This document shows positions 1-9,370 of a stretch of 37,078 nucleotides of DNA, piece by piece (within the stretch, counting starts at the first letter, position 1; the number at the start of each line of letters is the position of its first letter). This DNA is from Deltaproteobacteria bacterium (GTDB lineage Bacteria > Desulfobacterota > G020345765), in the NCBI GenBank assembly GCA_020345765.1, contig CP070770.1, positions 2,189,397 to 2,226,474 on the forward strand, in the 5' to 3' direction. Below the pieces are notes generated by a model. That model ran no database searches and was not told the DNA's origin. It saw nothing but the letters and a program-made list of their open reading frames with translations. The translations under genes were made by a program, and so were the position numbers.

Positions 1-1772
1 CTGTCGCCCCGGTCGCCCCGGTCGGAAAATTCGATTATGATCTCTTTCCCGCTTTCTTTTTCCCGAACCCGGATCTGCCCGGATTCATCCAGACTCAGTG
101 CGAGCCAGCGGTTTTCCAGCTTAGCGTCTGACCCGGTTATTTCGCTTTCGAGATCAAGCTTTCCTTTCCTTATCCGGAAGCACGAGACTTCCGGGCCCGG
201 AAGCTCGTCTACTACGGCAAATCTCGTGCAGGAGGCTCGCCGAAAGAGCCGGAAGACCAGGGAGGAAAACTTTTCCCTCCCGGCAACCTCCCTGACCTTT
301 GAAAGCTTTTCCTTTATCGGAAAACAAGAGGGCCTTGACCCGAGACCGATCTCGACGAGGAGCTTTTCCCCCTTTCTTTGCATCCGGAGTGAACGGGGGA
401 AATAACCGAAGATCTGGTCCTGAGAGAAATACCCGAAGGCCATCCAGGAAAATTCAAGAGGAACCTCGATCCGGTAGAGGGTATCTTCCCTGCTAGTCCG
501 CTCTCCCCGTTCCAGGGGATACTTACGGCCCCGCTCGTCCTCCAGGATCATCTCCCGGTCCGTAAAGAGATAGTCCTCAAAGGCGATCAGACCCGGCGAG
601 GCACCCGGGGCGGGGTTCCAGACCAGGACGAGCCCGGGCTTTGCCGAGCGGACCCGGCCAAGCCGGGCAAGGGTGTTGTCTAAAAGGGTCTCGGAAAGCT
701 GAAGGATCTTCATATACCTCGTTTCCATCTCCCGGTGCACGGCATCCACGCTGCAGCCGCAGATGGAGTCATGGGGGTGGTTGGAGAGGAGAAGCCTCCA
801 GAGATAATCGAGCCTTCCCCGCGGGTCGTCCCCAGTGCGGAAGCGGCTGAGGGCAAGGATCGGTTCGAGGTACTTTTCCAGGAGCGCTTCGGCCCGTTGG
901 TTCAGTTCTTTGAGGTAGAGTCGGGCGGAGCTTACCCCGGGGAGGATCTGGGTCCGGGCATTGGAGCGGAGCTCGCCCTCGAAGCGGGGGATTTCATGTA
1001 AGCGGGGTTTAAGTTCCGCGATATACTCTTCCGGCGTGCCCAGACTCATCCGCCACTCTTTCTTAAGCCCGGCGGCCTCCCCGATTACCCGCGCCAAACC
1101 CGGCTCCGGCGGCCAGTGGTCGGCGCCGACCGGGATCAGGTAGACCCCGGTCTTATCCTGCAGGCGGATCAGGGTGAGGTAGACGTCCATCCGGGCCAAA
1201 AATTCATCGGGAGACTCGGGCAGATTGAAGATGAACCCGTATCCCAGAGGAAGATAGACCGCAAGCACCGAGCTGCCGTCCCGGCTCTGCCAGTGGAATT
1301 GACACTTCTCCATAGCCGGCACCCCTCTCCAGAGCAGGGCACTTTCGATTGAGAACCCGCGGAGGATCTGGGGCATCTGGGAGATGTGTCCGAACATATC
1401 CGGCAGGTAGCCGATCTTGACCGGCTCGGTGCCGAATCTCCGTGAAGCGTCGATTCCCCGCTTCAGGTTACGGATCAGCGACTCCCCGCTTACGAGAAAT
1501 TCATCGGGGAGGACATACCAGGGACCGATCCGGACCCTCCCTTCTTCGATCAAACTCAGAAGCTCGTGGTTGTCGCCCTTGGTTTCCCGGTAGTCCTCAA
1601 GAATGATGGTCTGGCCGTCCAGGAGAAAGTGCCGGTATTGGGGGTCACCGCTCATGATCTCCACTAACCGGTCAACGAGCTCGACCAGCTTTTCCCGGAA
1701 TACCTCGAAGGGAAGATACCATTCCCGGTCCCAGTGGGTATGGGGGAGAAAGATCAGTTTGGCTTCGGACAT
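1..1772 (-). CDS. GH38 alpha-mannosidase, 3' end outside window
   Basis: Glycoside hydrolase family 38 enzyme, a retaining alpha-mannosidase that may act on mannosylglycerate-type or oligosaccharide substrates. Reading the minus strand from the ATG at 1772 gives an open frame of 590 codons that is still open at base 1, so the C-terminal part is missing. Visible family motifs are the metal-binding HTHWDREW at residues 11-18, WYVLPDEFLVSGES around 85-98, and GYLPDMFGH at 121-129, whose Asp125 matches the GH38 nucleophile. NHPHDSICGC, the usual later metal-site motif, lies near residue 340. There is no signal peptide, so a cytoplasmic enzyme is inferred. A weak GGGAAG ribosome-binding site lies about 8 bases upstream. 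It is divergent from the RCC1 gene across a 510-base gap. All plus-strand frames in this stretch are shadows. The family is secure; the substrate (MngB-like or other) is not. Confidence 0.93.
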   Translation of the reverse strand, partial: MSEAKLIFLPHTHWDREWYLPFEVFREKLVELVDRLVEIMSGDPQYRHFLLDGQTIILEDYRETKGDNHELLSLIEEGRVRIGPWYVLPDEFLVSGESLIRNLKRGIDASRRFGTEPVKIGYLPDMFGHISQMPQILRGFSIESALLWRGVPAMEKCQFHWQSRDGSSVLAVYLPLGYGFIFNLPESPDEFLARMDVYLTLIRLQDKTGVYLIPVGADHWPPEPGLARVIGEAAGLKKEWRMSLGTPEEYIAELKPRLHEIPRFEGELRSNARTQILPGVSSARLYLKELNQRAEALLEKYLEPILALSRFRTGDDPRGRLDYLWRLLLSNHPHDSICGCSVDAVHREMETRYMKILQLSETLLDNTLARLGRVRSAKPGLVLVWNPAPGASPGLIAFEDYLFTDREMILEDERGRKYPLERGERTSREDTLYRIEVPLEFSWMAFGYFSQDQIFGYFPRSLRMQRKGEKLLVEIGLGSRPSCFPIKEKLSKVREVAGREKFSSLVFRLFRRASCTRFAVVDELPGPEVSCFRIRKGKLDLESEITGSDAKLENRWLALSLDESGQIRVREKESGKEIIIEFSDRGDRGD

Positions 1773-1883
1773 TTCTTAAACTTCCCAGAAAAGATATTAA
1801 AAAATATACCACAAGGGTAATATGATTACTATATATAAATGCTTTCTTATCGGTCGGATAGCCATTGTTTAAGTGTAACAAAA

Positions 1884-1908
1884 TGTCTCATTTAAATTAG
1901 TTGCGACA
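1884..1908. promoter_or_regulatory. Distal upstream activator site (site A)
   Basis: Inverted repeat TGTCTCA-N11-TGCGACA, 25 bp long, about 262 bp upstream of the -12 element of the sigma-54 promoter at 2143-2158. It matches 20 of 25 positions with the dyad at 31517-31541, including most of the AT-rich spacer (TTTAAATTA). It is the likely binding site of the sigma-54 activator encoded at 31585-33972; the assignment is inferred from the shared motif and layout. Confidence 0.65.
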
Positions 1909-1962
1909 GTTATTTGCTCTCTGCTCATACATAAATATTTACTATAAAAAGCAAGAATACTG

Positions 1963-2004
1963 TGGGCTTTAGCTCCAGCCCTTATTACCAAGAGCTAAAG
2001 TCCA
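1963..2004. repeat. Stem-loop (13-bp stem) between the two activator sites
   Basis: TGGGCTTTAGCTC at 1963-1975 pairs with GAGCTAAAGTCCA at 1992-2004 through 13 bp with one G-U pair and a 16-base loop. No T-run follows, so it is not a convincing terminator. It resembles REP-type dispersed hairpins in appearance, but no second copy was noticed in the window. It sits between activator sites A and B and could be an incidental repeat or could affect DNA looping. Confidence 0.6.
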
Positions 2005-2027
2005 AGTGAGCCATATATATCTTATAC

Positions 2028-2040
2028 TGTCGCATTTAAG
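2028..2040. promoter_or_regulatory. Proximal activator half-site (site B)
   Basis: TGTCGCATTTAAG carries the same half-site as the right arm of site A (TGTCGCA when read on the other strand), followed by the same TTTAA extension. It lies about 127 bp upstream of the sigma-54 -12 element. A clear second arm is missing at the 11-base spacing; a weak TTTGACA occurs at 2064-2070. It is the probable proximal enhancer contact. Confidence 0.5.
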
Positions 2041-2142
2041 TTCTTAAATTAAACTTGTTCTAATTTGACACATATAGGGTGATTAAATTTTTATTTTCTT
2101 TATTTTCAAGTAGTTGGAGATGTTATCGTTATTGAGATAGAT

Positions 2143-2158
2143 TTGGCACATTATTTGC
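2143..2158 (+). promoter_or_regulatory. Sigma-54 (-24/-12) promoter for the RCC1-cytochrome pair
   Basis: TTGGCAC-N5-TTGC matches the sigma-54 consensus exactly, with GG at 2145-2146 and GC at 2157-2158, 12 bases apart. Transcription would start near 2170, giving a leader of about 110 bases before the RCC1 gene at 2283. Activator sites lie upstream at 1884-1908 and 2028-2040, as expected for an enhancer-dependent promoter. Confidence 0.85.
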
Positions 2159-2282
2159 CCAACATATTAGGCAACCAAGCTACTCAACATAAAAAAAACA
2201 GAAACTGCCTTAAAAGAAACCACTAATGAAGAATTACTAAAAATAAGGTAATCCATTAAACATTACCGAGAAGGAGGTTTTT

Positions 2283-3446
2283 ATGGATAGAAAGAAGAAG
2301 ACGGTAGTACTTATTTCCCTAAGCGCGATATTGATGTTTCTATCCGGGTGCAGCAATGGGTGTGGTGAGGAAATTAAAGGGAACGGTCCATACAGTGAAG
2401 GAATAGTTTATTCCTGGGGGCTTAACTCAAGAGGCCAGCTCGGTGACGGCACCACCACAGACAGGAGCAGACCAGAAGAGATACCGGACCTTAAGGGTGT
2501 GATTACCGTTTCCGGAGGCGAGAAACACACGGTAGCCCTGAAATCCGACGGGAAGGTCTTGAGCTGGGGTGAGAACTCCTTCGGTCAACTCGGCGACGGT
2601 ACCACGGATAGCCGGCTTAGTCCGGAAGAAATAAGCGGGATCAATGATGCCGTTGCTGTTAAAGCAGGTGAATTTCACACTTCCGTCCTGAAGTCGGACG
2701 GGACGGTCTGGAACGCTGGCTGGAACTTCTGCGGGGTTCTCGGTGACGGCACCGACAGCGACAGTAGCACCGTGGTTCAGGTAGCGGGTCTCGGTGATGT
2801 GGTAGCAATTAAAACAAAGCTTGCTCACACGGCGGCGCTGAGATCGGACGGGACGGTCTGGTCCTGGGGTTTGAATGTCCACGGTCAGCTTGGCGATGGG
2901 ACGGAAGAAGATCAGATCGTCCCGGTAATGGTAGCGGGCCTGACCGATGTCGTTGATGTTGAAGCCGGCGAGATGCACACCGTAGCGCTGAGATCGGACG
3001 GGACGGTCTGGGCCTGGGGTTGGAACGACTTCGGCCAACTCGGTGACGGGACTAAAGAGGATCGATTAACTCCGTTAAAGGTAGTGGGCCTAAGCGGTGT
3101 CGTTGACATCGAGGTAGGAGAGATACACTCAGTAGCCCTGGGGTCCGACGGGACGGTCTGGGCCTGGGGTGAGAACTCCTTCGGCCAACTCGGTGACGGG
3201 ACTGTTAATGAACGGCTCACACCGGTAAAGGTAATATATCTCAGCGATGTAGTGGCCATTGCGGCAGGCAATAACCACACGGCAGCGCTGAGGTCGGACG
3301 GGACGGTCTGGGCCTGGGGTGAGAACTCCTTCGGTCAACTCGGCGACGGGACCACGGATGACCGGTTCAGCCCGGGTGAGGTGGTGGACCTTACCGGCAT
3401 TACGGCCATTGCCGCCGGTGCCAATCATACCCTTGCAATTAAATAA
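2283..3446 (+). CDS. RCC1-repeat lipoprotein (seven-bladed propeller)
   Basis: Secreted lipoprotein made almost wholly of RCC1 (regulator of chromosome condensation 1) repeats. Residues 1-23 form a lipoprotein signal with basic start MDRKKK, a hydrophobic core and lipobox LSGC, so it is probably anchored to a membrane or the cell surface. Seven copies of a roughly 50-residue unit with the core SDGTVWAWG-x5-GQLGDGT follow (the third copy has CGVLGDGT), enough for one complete seven-bladed beta-propeller. In bacteria such propellers usually serve as binding or scaffold domains; no catalytic motif is seen. The start is set by a strong AGGAGG site seven bases upstream. It is followed 26 bases later by the pentaheme cytochrome gene, so the two probably share the sigma-54 promoter at 2143. 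The function is unknown; a partner of the cytochrome is an inference. Confidence 0.9.
   Translation: MDRKKKTVVLISLSAILMFLSGCSNGCGEEIKGNGPYSEGIVYSWGLNSRGQLGDGTTTDRSRPEEIPDLKGVITVSGGEKHTVALKSDGKVLSWGENSFGQLGDGTTDSRLSPEEISGINDAVAVKAGEFHTSVLKSDGTVWNAGWNFCGVLGDGTDSDSSTVVQVAGLGDVVAIKTKLAHTAALRSDGTVWSWGLNVHGQLGDGTEEDQIVPVMVAGLTDVVDVEAGEMHTVALRSDGTVWAWGWNDFGQLGDGTKEDRLTPLKVVGLSGVVDIEVGEIHSVALGSDGTVWAWGENSFGQLGDGTVNERLTPVKVIYLSDVVAIAAGNNHTAALRSDGTVWAWGENSFGQLGDGTTDDRFSPGEVVDLTGITAIAAGANHTLAIK
2400..3440 (+). repeat. Tandem repeats of about 150 bp coding the RCC1 units
   Basis: The seven RCC1 units are also repeated at the DNA level. GACGGGACGGTCTGG recurs in five of the units, and the segments at 3155-3190 and 3305-3340 are nearly identical for over 30 bases. 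This points to recent internal duplication or homogenisation by recombination, so the number of units could vary between strains. Confidence 0.8.
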
Positions 3447-3472
3447 AAGCAATAATAACAGGGGAGGGTATT

Positions 3473-5863
3473 ATGAACAAAAGATTTGTGTTGGGGATTG
3501 CCGCACTCGGCATCGTGATTTCTTACACCGTAATCACCGCCGCTTGGACACCGGTACCCGTCAAGGACGACCCGCTGGTGAGGATGCCGGGAACGCAGCC
3601 GGACCAGGGGGTAAACCTCGAGGCACCAAACCGGTGCCTGAATTGTCACGGTGGGTACAACACGGCTGTCGAGCCCGGGTATAACTGGACGGGATCGATG
3701 ATGGCCCAGGCGGCCAGGGACCCGATGTGGTTTGCCTGTATGACTGTGGCGGCCCAGGATGCGATCCATGCCGTCGGAAACCCAAATGCCACCGACATCT
3801 GTATTCGATGCCACTCTCCCGGTGGATGGCTGGGCGGACGCTCGGACCCGACGAACGTCTCGGCCCTGACCGGAAGCGATTTCGACGGCCTGCACTGCGA
3901 CTTCTGCCATACGAAGTGGGACCCGTTCTTCGAGAGCACCTATAACGGGACGCGGGAAGGCAGCGACTGGATCGGCTACTGGGACGAGACAACCAGCCTT
4001 TCGACGACGGAAGCGAATACAACCTATCTTGAGGATGCGTCCCTCTCGACGGGCATCACGCTGTTTTCGGGAGGAAATTTTTACAGCGGGAACCTGCCGC
4101 TTTACGACGCAACTTACCGGGAGAATGGGGGCGGCCAGTATTTCGTGAGTACGAACTCTCAGAAGAGAGCGAGCTTTGCGGATGCGGCGGCCCGGCACCA
4201 GATGCTGTACAGCCGCTATCACAAGTCCAAGTACTTCTGCTCCACCTGTCACGATGTATCCAACCCCGTGCTGGCGAACTTAGACCTATCGGGCCTGCCG
4301 GACCAGTCCGGAGGGGTGGATCTGATAACCGAGCAGTACTCCGCCGGCCGGTATTTCCATGTGGAGAGGACATTTTCCGAGTTCATGCTTTCCGCTTACG
4401 CTCAGCAGGGAGGGGCGGCGACGAACCCCGAGTTCCAGGCCCAGGGGGCCCCGGACATTACCTGGGCGGCGAAGTGCCAGGACTGCCACATGAGGGACGT
4501 TACCGGTGCAGGATGTGATAAAAAGGGTGTGCCGTTGAGGCCCGACGAGAGCACCGAGCACCCGAAATCGGGGCAACCCCTCCATGACCTCACGGGGGGA
4601 AATGCGTGGGTATCATACATTCTGGCGAGCGTTGACCCGAACGGTCCGGTTTTCGACCAGGTCAATGCCGATCTGCTCGGTCAGGGGCCGGCGGTGCTGA
4701 CCCTCGACCTGAACGCGGGTCAGACCCTGGCAGGTAGCGGTGCGGCGCTCAAGGCAGGTTCCGACCGGGCGAAGCAGCAGCTCAGGCTTGCGGCGACTAT
4801 AAAAAGCCTTCAGTACGAACCCGGTACCGGAAATATCTCCTTCAAGGTACAGAATAACACGGGCCATAAGCTCATCTCCGGCTTCCCCGAGGGCCGGAGG
4901 ATGTTCGTTAACATCAGGGCATATGCGGGCGGGGACCTTATCTACGAGGTGAACCCCTACGACTACACGGTCGGGACCTTGAAGGGACTTCCGCATTCCG
5001 TAAGTTCTCCGACCCTTGGGCCCAGTGAGGAGTATGTCGACGAGCTCGTTTACGAGGTACACCCGAGCAGCAGCATCACCGGCGAGTACGAGACCTTCCA
5101 CTTCGTTCTGGCGGACGGCCGGTATAAGGACAACCGGATACCCCCCCGGGGGTTCGACAGCGCCGGGGCATTGGTGAGGATTTCCGAGCCGGTACAAAAC
5201 GGTACGAGCGCACCCGATTACTTCACCCCTGAGGAATACGCCGGCGGTTATGACGATTTCAGCCTGAATATCACAAAAAGTGCGGATTATGTAAGGGTAA
5301 TTGCTTACTATCAGGGCACATCGCGGGAGTATATCGAGTTCCTGAGGGACGAGATTAACGGCACGATTACTACCCTTCCCGCCAGTGCCTATATCGTGCA
5401 GACCGATCCCTTCTTCAGCCAGCTCAAAGCATGGGGGAATACCATCTGGGAGCTCTGGCACCATAACCACGGGCTTGACGGTATCGGCACACCCGTGGAG
5501 GGTATCGTGCCGTTTGAGATGACCGCGGCAGAATGGGGAACACCGCCGACACCCCCGTGCCCGATTCCAAATACTCCCCAGGGCCTGACCGCTATTGGCG
5601 GAAGGAGGAACGTAACCCTAAGTTGGCAACCGGTTACTACTACCGGCGGATACAACATCTATTATGACCAGGCGGGGAAGGTGCAATTCATTACGAGCGT
5701 AGATGCCAATACCACGGGTTACCGGGACACCGGACTGGGACGCAATATCCAGTACTGCTATGTCGTTACCTCATGGAACGACTGTAACGGAAACGGCTCG
5801 TTCGATGCCGGAACCGATACGGAGAGCGGCTTCAGCAATGTGGCGTGTGCGACAACAAGATAG
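3473..5863 (+). CDS. Extracytoplasmic pentaheme cytochrome c with C-terminal FN3 domain
   Basis: A 796-residue exported multiheme cytochrome. Residues 5-24 are a Sec signal or anchor. Five CxxCH haem sites sit in the N-terminal 340 residues: C55-H59, C110-H114, C142-H146, C256-H260 and C335-H339. Residues about 340-690 have no haem motifs and look like a beta-rich domain. Residues from about 700 (GLTAIGG...VTLSW...YNIYYD) form a fibronectin type III domain, which is common in surface proteins. A GGGGAGGG site precedes the ATG. It is the second gene after the RCC1 lipoprotein and probably co-transcribed under sigma-54 control. Role: likely extracellular or periplasmic electron transfer; the redox partner and substrate are unknown. 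The gene ends 25 bases before the convergent DUF255 gene, with no clear terminator between them. Confidence 0.92.
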   Translation: MNKRFVLGIAALGIVISYTVITAAWTPVPVKDDPLVRMPGTQPDQGVNLEAPNRCLNCHGGYNTAVEPGYNWTGSMMAQAARDPMWFACMTVAAQDAIHAVGNPNATDICIRCHSPGGWLGGRSDPTNVSALTGSDFDGLHCDFCHTKWDPFFESTYNGTREGSDWIGYWDETTSLSTTEANTTYLEDASLSTGITLFSGGNFYSGNLPLYDATYRENGGGQYFVSTNSQKRASFADAAARHQMLYSRYHKSKYFCSTCHDVSNPVLANLDLSGLPDQSGGVDLITEQYSAGRYFHVERTFSEFMLSAYAQQGGAATNPEFQAQGAPDITWAAKCQDCHMRDVTGAGCDKKGVPLRPDESTEHPKSGQPLHDLTGGNAWVSYILASVDPNGPVFDQVNADLLGQGPAVLTLDLNAGQTLAGSGAALKAGSDRAKQQLRLAATIKSLQYEPGTGNISFKVQNNTGHKLISGFPEGRRMFVNIRAYAGGDLIYEVNPYDYTVGTLKGLPHSVSSPTLGPSEEYVDELVYEVHPSSSITGEYETFHFVLADGRYKDNRIPPRGFDSAGALVRISEPVQNGTSAPDYFTPEEYAGGYDDFSLNITKSADYVRVIAYYQGTSREYIEFLRDEINGTITTLPASAYIVQTDPFFSQLKAWGNTIWELWHHNHGLDGIGTPVEGIVPFEMTAAEWGTPPTPPCPIPNTPQGLTAIGGRRNVTLSWQPVTTTGGYNIYYDQAGKVQFITSVDANTTGYRDTGLGRNIQYCYVVTSWNDCNGNGSFDAGTDTESGFSNVACATTR

Positions 5864-5888
5864 CAGTACTGCGATAGTTGAGGATAGC

Positions 5889-7967
5889 TTAGAGGTTTTT
5901 TCCTCGCAGTTGGGCATCAAGGGAAGCCGGGTCGGTAACCGGTGCCTGGCAGGTATAGCGCTTACATACATAGACGGTAGGTCGATCGCCAACCATCTGT
6001 TTGTTTTCTAACAGTTTCAATCCGGATACCGGATTGGGGTCACCGGGGTCGCAGGCAGCGATAACCTTATTGGGCAACCAGGTAGAATATAGAGTGTGAA
6101 GCAGATCCGAAGTCGAGGGGTGGTCTCGTTGACCGATAATAGCGATCTCTTTAGGAGCGGACAGGTAGAAGTCCAGGGCACAGAGCCAGTTACTGAAACC
6201 AAGCGGATGGCGGGACATTGACTCTCGCATTGTCTTGAGTAACTGTTCGGATATCCGTTTGAGATGTTCATTATCAGTAATCCGGGCCAGTTTCAGCAGG
6301 ATTAAGGTGGCCGCCGAGGAACCGGATGGAATGGCCCCGTCAAACATGTTCTTAGGACGGACGAACAGGTCCTGATGCTTCTCGCTGGAATCATATAGCG
6401 TGCCCGTAGTTTCATCCCAGAACTGCTCGATCATAATCTCAGTTAGCCTGACGGCATACCGGAGCCATTCTCCACCAAAGGTGGCCTGGTGCAGGGTGAG
6501 TAACCCGTCAATAACGAAGGTGTAGTCCTGAAGGTAACCGTCGATCCCGGATTTACCATCCATATAGGTATGTTCGAGATGTCCGTCGGCAATCATCGAG
6601 TTTATTAAAAATGTTCCGCTGGCGACGGCAGCCGCCAGATAGTCATTCCGGTCGAGGACACAAGCCGCTTCCGCCAAGCTGGATAACATGAGCCCGTTCC
6701 AGGAAGTCAATACCTTTTCGTCCCGTCCCGGCCTGACTCTCTGTTCCCTGCTTTTCAGCAATTCTGCCTTGACCTGCCCGGTTATACTTGACGCATCTGG
6801 CTCAGCGTCATTGGTAACATGGAGGATATTCCGACCCTCAAAATTACCTTCAGGGGTAACGCCGAAATAGTCATAGACGGTCTTGAAATCTTTTCCTGCC
6901 AATTCAGCGATTTCCTGTGCCGTCCATAAGTAGTATTTGCCCTCGACGCCCTCGCTATCGGCATCCTGGGTACTGTAGAAACCACCCTGGGGATCGGTCA
7001 TCTCCCGGAGCACATAGTTAAGCGTCTCCTCGGCGATAGTGCGGTAAAGCTGCTTGCCGGTCACTAAATAGGCGGACAGGTAAACCCGGCTGAGCAGGGC
7101 ATTATCATAGAGCATCTTCTCAAAGTGGGGAATAAGCCAGTTTGCATCCGTAGCATAGCGGTGGAAACCGCCGCCGATCTGGTCGTAGATACCCCCCCTG
7201 GCCATTTTCTCCAGGGTTAACTCCACCATTTCCAAAGCAGCGGAGTCTTGGGTGCGGTGGAAGTATCTCAAGAGAAATTCCAACGTCATTGGCTGGGGAA
7301 ACTTGGGTGCGTTGCCAAAACCGCCGTTTTCCCGGTCGAAGTCCTGTTTAAGAACCGAATAGGCCCGGTCGAGGGTATCCTCTGTCAGCGGTTCAGAAGT
7401 GCCGGTCCCGATCGTTCGTGACATTACTGCCAATAACTGCCCGACGGTCCGCTCGATGTCACGGCGGCGATTATGATAGGCGTCAACGACGGTCTTGAGG
7501 ACCCGGGGAAAGCCGGGGATGCCGTGTCTGTCTTCCGGCGGGAAGTAGGTGCCGCCGAAGAACGGCTTGCCTTCCGGGGTCAAGAAAACGGTCAGCGGCC
7601 AGCCACCCCTACCGGTCATTGCCTGCACCGCTTCCAGGTAGACGGTATCAAGGTCAGGGCGCTCTTCTCGGTCCACTTTTATATTAATGAAGTTGTCATT
7701 CATTAGCCGGGCAATATTCTCGTTTTCAAAGCATTCGTGCGCCATGACATGGCACCAGTGACATGCAGAATAGCCGATACTTAAGAGGATAGGCTTGTCC
7801 TCGTTCCGGGCACGGTTGAGGGCTTCGTCACCCCACGGATACCAGTCCACGGGATTATCGGCGTGCTGAAGTAGGTACGGGCTGGTTTCTCCGGCCAAAT
7901 GGTTCGGCAAGAATACCTCCGTCTGATTTTTCCGAGGCGGAACGTAGTCGGACCCATCCTCTCCCAT
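5889..7967 (-). CDS. DUF255 thioredoxin-fold / GH-like protein (YyaL, SPATA20 family)
   Basis: A 692-residue member of the DUF255 family (Bacillus YyaL, human SPATA20). The N-terminal thioredoxin-like domain includes the family signature [18 protein letters not shown] (about residues 29-46) and the CHWC redox motif in SACHWCHVM. The rest is an (alpha/alpha)6-barrel region like N-acylglucosamine epimerases, with [14 protein letters not shown] and [12 protein letters not shown] motifs. The length is normal for the family. The biochemical role is not established; a disulfide-related function is suggested by CxxC. The ATG at 7967 directly abuts the TAA of the upstream 89-residue membrane protein, so the two are co-transcribed. 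The 3' end converges with the pentaheme cytochrome gene. Confidence 0.9.
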   Translation of the reverse strand: MGEDGSDYVPPRKNQTEVFLPNHLAGETSPYLLQHADNPVDWYPWGDEALNRARNEDKPILLSIGYSACHWCHVMAHECFENENIARLMNDNFINIKVDREERPDLDTVYLEAVQAMTGRGGWPLTVFLTPEGKPFFGGTYFPPEDRHGIPGFPRVLKTVVDAYHNRRRDIERTVGQLLAVMSRTIGTGTSEPLTEDTLDRAYSVLKQDFDRENGGFGNAPKFPQPMTLEFLLRYFHRTQDSAALEMVELTLEKMARGGIYDQIGGGFHRYATDANWLIPHFEKMLYDNALLSRVYLSAYLVTGKQLYRTIAEETLNYVLREMTDPQGGFYSTQDADSEGVEGKYYLWTAQEIAELAGKDFKTVYDYFGVTPEGNFEGRNILHVTNDAEPDASSITGQVKAELLKSREQRVRPGRDEKVLTSWNGLMLSSLAEAACVLDRNDYLAAAVASGTFLINSMIADGHLEHTYMDGKSGIDGYLQDYTFVIDGLLTLHQATFGGEWLRYAVRLTEIMIEQFWDETTGTLYDSSEKHQDLFVRPKNMFDGAIPSGSSAATLILLKLARITDNEHLKRISEQLLKTMRESMSRHPLGFSNWLCALDFYLSAPKEIAIIGQRDHPSTSDLLHTLYSTWLPNKVIAACDPGDPNPVSGLKLLENKQMVGDRPTVYVCKRYTCQAPVTDPASLDAQLRGKNL

Positions 7968-8237
7968 TTAATGGGATAAAATTACAATACCTGCATGAAC
8001 AGTGGCAAAGGTAATAGTGAGGATGGCCAGAAGTCGGTGATATTTCAGCTTCCATCTTCGGAGTCCGGCAATAATCGTCATGAGAAGAGATCCATATGTT
8101 GTAATTCCTGCAGGTATTATGAGCGTCCTAATGTCAAACTTAATGACAACATCAGATGTGTGGGCAATTACATTCGATGGAATTAGAAACAAAATAAATA
8201 GTAATGCTCCGAAAATAAAAAATACTTGATATTTCAT
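7968..8237 (-). CDS. Small integral membrane protein, function unknown
   Basis: An 89-residue protein with an N-terminal hydrophobic segment (about 5-25, possibly a signal anchor), a second at about 41-58 and a third at about 67-87. The loop RRWKLKYHRLLA before the last helix is basic, so it should face the cytoplasm. His residues occur in the last helix region (YHRLL, ATVHAG, final SH), which resembles the ends of haem-b-binding membrane subunits, but no family was recognised. A strong GGAGGAAG site precedes the ATG. Its stop codon directly abuts the start of the DUF255 gene, and it lies 31 bases after the DUF302 gene. Confidence 0.75.
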   Translation of the reverse strand: MKYQVFFIFGALLFILFLIPSNVIAHTSDVVIKFDIRTLIIPAGITTYGSLLMTIIAGLRRWKLKYHRLLAILTITFATVHAGIVILSH

Positions 8238-8268
8238 GAGCCTCTTCCTCCGGGTTTTATTTCACTTA

Positions 8269-8658
8269 TTACTTCATAGTATCAAATACATTCTTCAGTT
8301 TTTTTTCTACATCCTCAGCAATTTGCTTCAACCCTTCATTGTCGATCATTTGCATCGCCGCCATCGGTCTGATAATAGAAACTACGGTCTTATTCCCCTT
8401 TTCGTAGACTATGACATTGCAGGGGAGCATTAAACCGATATTCTCTTCGGCAAGAATGGCCTGGTGGGCACTGGGGGGATGACAGGCTCCCAGGATAACA
8501 TATTTCTTGAAATCGATGCCCAACTTTTCCTTGAATTTTTCCTTCACGTCTATTGTCGTCAATATCCCAAACCCTTCTTTCTTCAATACTTCGGTAACTA
8601 CATCTACCGTTTCTTCGAAAGGACGGTCTATTTCTTTGGTAAAACCATAGTCAATCAT
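8269..8658 (-). CDS. DUF302 family protein
   Basis: A 129-residue DUF302 protein, recognised from MIDYGFTKEID...FGILTTIDVKEKFKEKLG...YVILGACHPPSAHQAL-like segments and the late LPCNVIVYE strand. The family is a small alpha/beta fold often found in sulfur-oxidising bacteria and anaerobes; its function is not established, though ACHP and LPC supply two conserved cysteines. The start at 8658 is chosen over an upstream extension to 8700 because GGGAGG lies eight bases before it and the family begins here. The ATG lies one base after the WrbA stop, so it is translationally coupled to wrbA. Confidence 0.88.
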   Translation of the reverse strand: MIDYGFTKEIDRPFEETVDVVTEVLKKEGFGILTTIDVKEKFKEKLGIDFKKYVILGACHPPSAHQAILAEENIGLMLPCNVIVYEKGNKTVVSIIRPMAAMQMIDNEGLKQIAEDVEKKLKNVFDTMK

Positions 8659-8659
8659 T

Positions 8660-9277
8660 TTAGGCCTCCCCTGCCAGTTTTTTGGCGATGCTGGCGACAT
8701 GACGGCCCTGGTACCGGGCCATGGCTAATTCGTTCTCGCTCGGCATCCGACTGCCATCGGATGCGGTGATGGTGGTAGCACCATAGGGACTGCCGCCGCT
8801 TACTTCTTCGACGGTGGTCTGACGGGTTTCGGAATAGGGCAATCCCACGATCACCATACCGTGGTGGAGTAGGGTGGTATGGAAGCTGGTAATTGTCGTT
8901 TCCTGTCCGCCGTGCTGGGTGCCGGTGGAGGTGAAGACACTGCCCGCCTTTCCGACGAGAGCGCCCTTTGACCAAAGCCCTCCGGTCTGGTCAAGGAAAT
9001 TGCGCATCTGGGCACACATATTTCCAAAGCGGGTCGGTGCACCGAAAATGACGGCGTCCGCATCCGCCAGATCATCGGGCTTGGCGGTGGGGATATGAGC
9101 GAAGGCTTCCCGCGCTTTCTTTGCCCCTGACTTCTCCAGCACTTCGTCGGGGACAAGCTCAGGAACCTGCAGCAGCTCGACCTCAGCTCCCTTTACTTCC
9201 CGGGCACCTTCGGCCACCGCCTCTGCCATTTTGTATATATGGCCATACATGCTGTAAAAGACCACTTTTACTTTCAT
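8660..9277 (-). CDS. wrbA: NAD(P)H:quinone oxidoreductase, WrbA family
   Basis: A 205-residue flavodoxin-fold protein of the WrbA family, which reduces quinones by two electrons and limits semiquinone radical formation. It begins [20 protein letters not shown], the FMN phosphate loop. The mid-protein segments [14 protein letters not shown] and [20 protein letters not shown] are diagnostic, and GLPYSE lies in the FMN-binding loop. The length is normal for the family. AGGAGG precedes the ATG. It forms a tight pair with DUF302. Upstream there is a 93-base gap to the persulfide dioxygenase gene, in which no strong promoter was recognised. Confidence 0.95.
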   Translation of the reverse strand: MKVKVVFYSMYGHIYKMAEAVAEGAREVKGAEVELLQVPELVPDEVLEKSGAKKAREAFAHIPTAKPDDLADADAVIFGAPTRFGNMCAQMRNFLDQTGGLWSKGALVGKAGSVFTSTGTQHGGQETTITSFHTTLLHHGMVIVGLPYSETRQTTVEEVSGGSPYGATTITASDGSRMPSENELAMARYQGRHVASIAKKLAGEA

Positions 9278-9370
9278 TATTTCCTCCTTTGTTAGAATCC
9301 CAATGACAAATCCGCCTAAGGCAGACTAAATACCAATTCAATCGTTTCTACATTTTGCGTTTTTAATTCA

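Noticed and set aside
37-1352. Several plus-strand open frames of 60-122 codons
   Set aside because: They are shadows of the GH38 gene on the minus strand, which shows clear family motifs throughout this stretch.
2400-3440. Regular repeats resembling an array
   Set aside because: The repeats are coding, about 150 bp long and vary at the protein level as RCC1 units; they are not a CRISPR array.
2427-3452. Minus-strand open frames opposite the RCC1 gene
   Set aside because: Repetitive shadow translations caused by the tandem repeats of the RCC1 gene; no ribosome-binding sites or known motifs.
5864-5888. Terminator between the convergent cytochrome and DUF255 genes
   Set aside because: Only a short CAGTACTG palindrome and no T-run; not enough for a terminator call.
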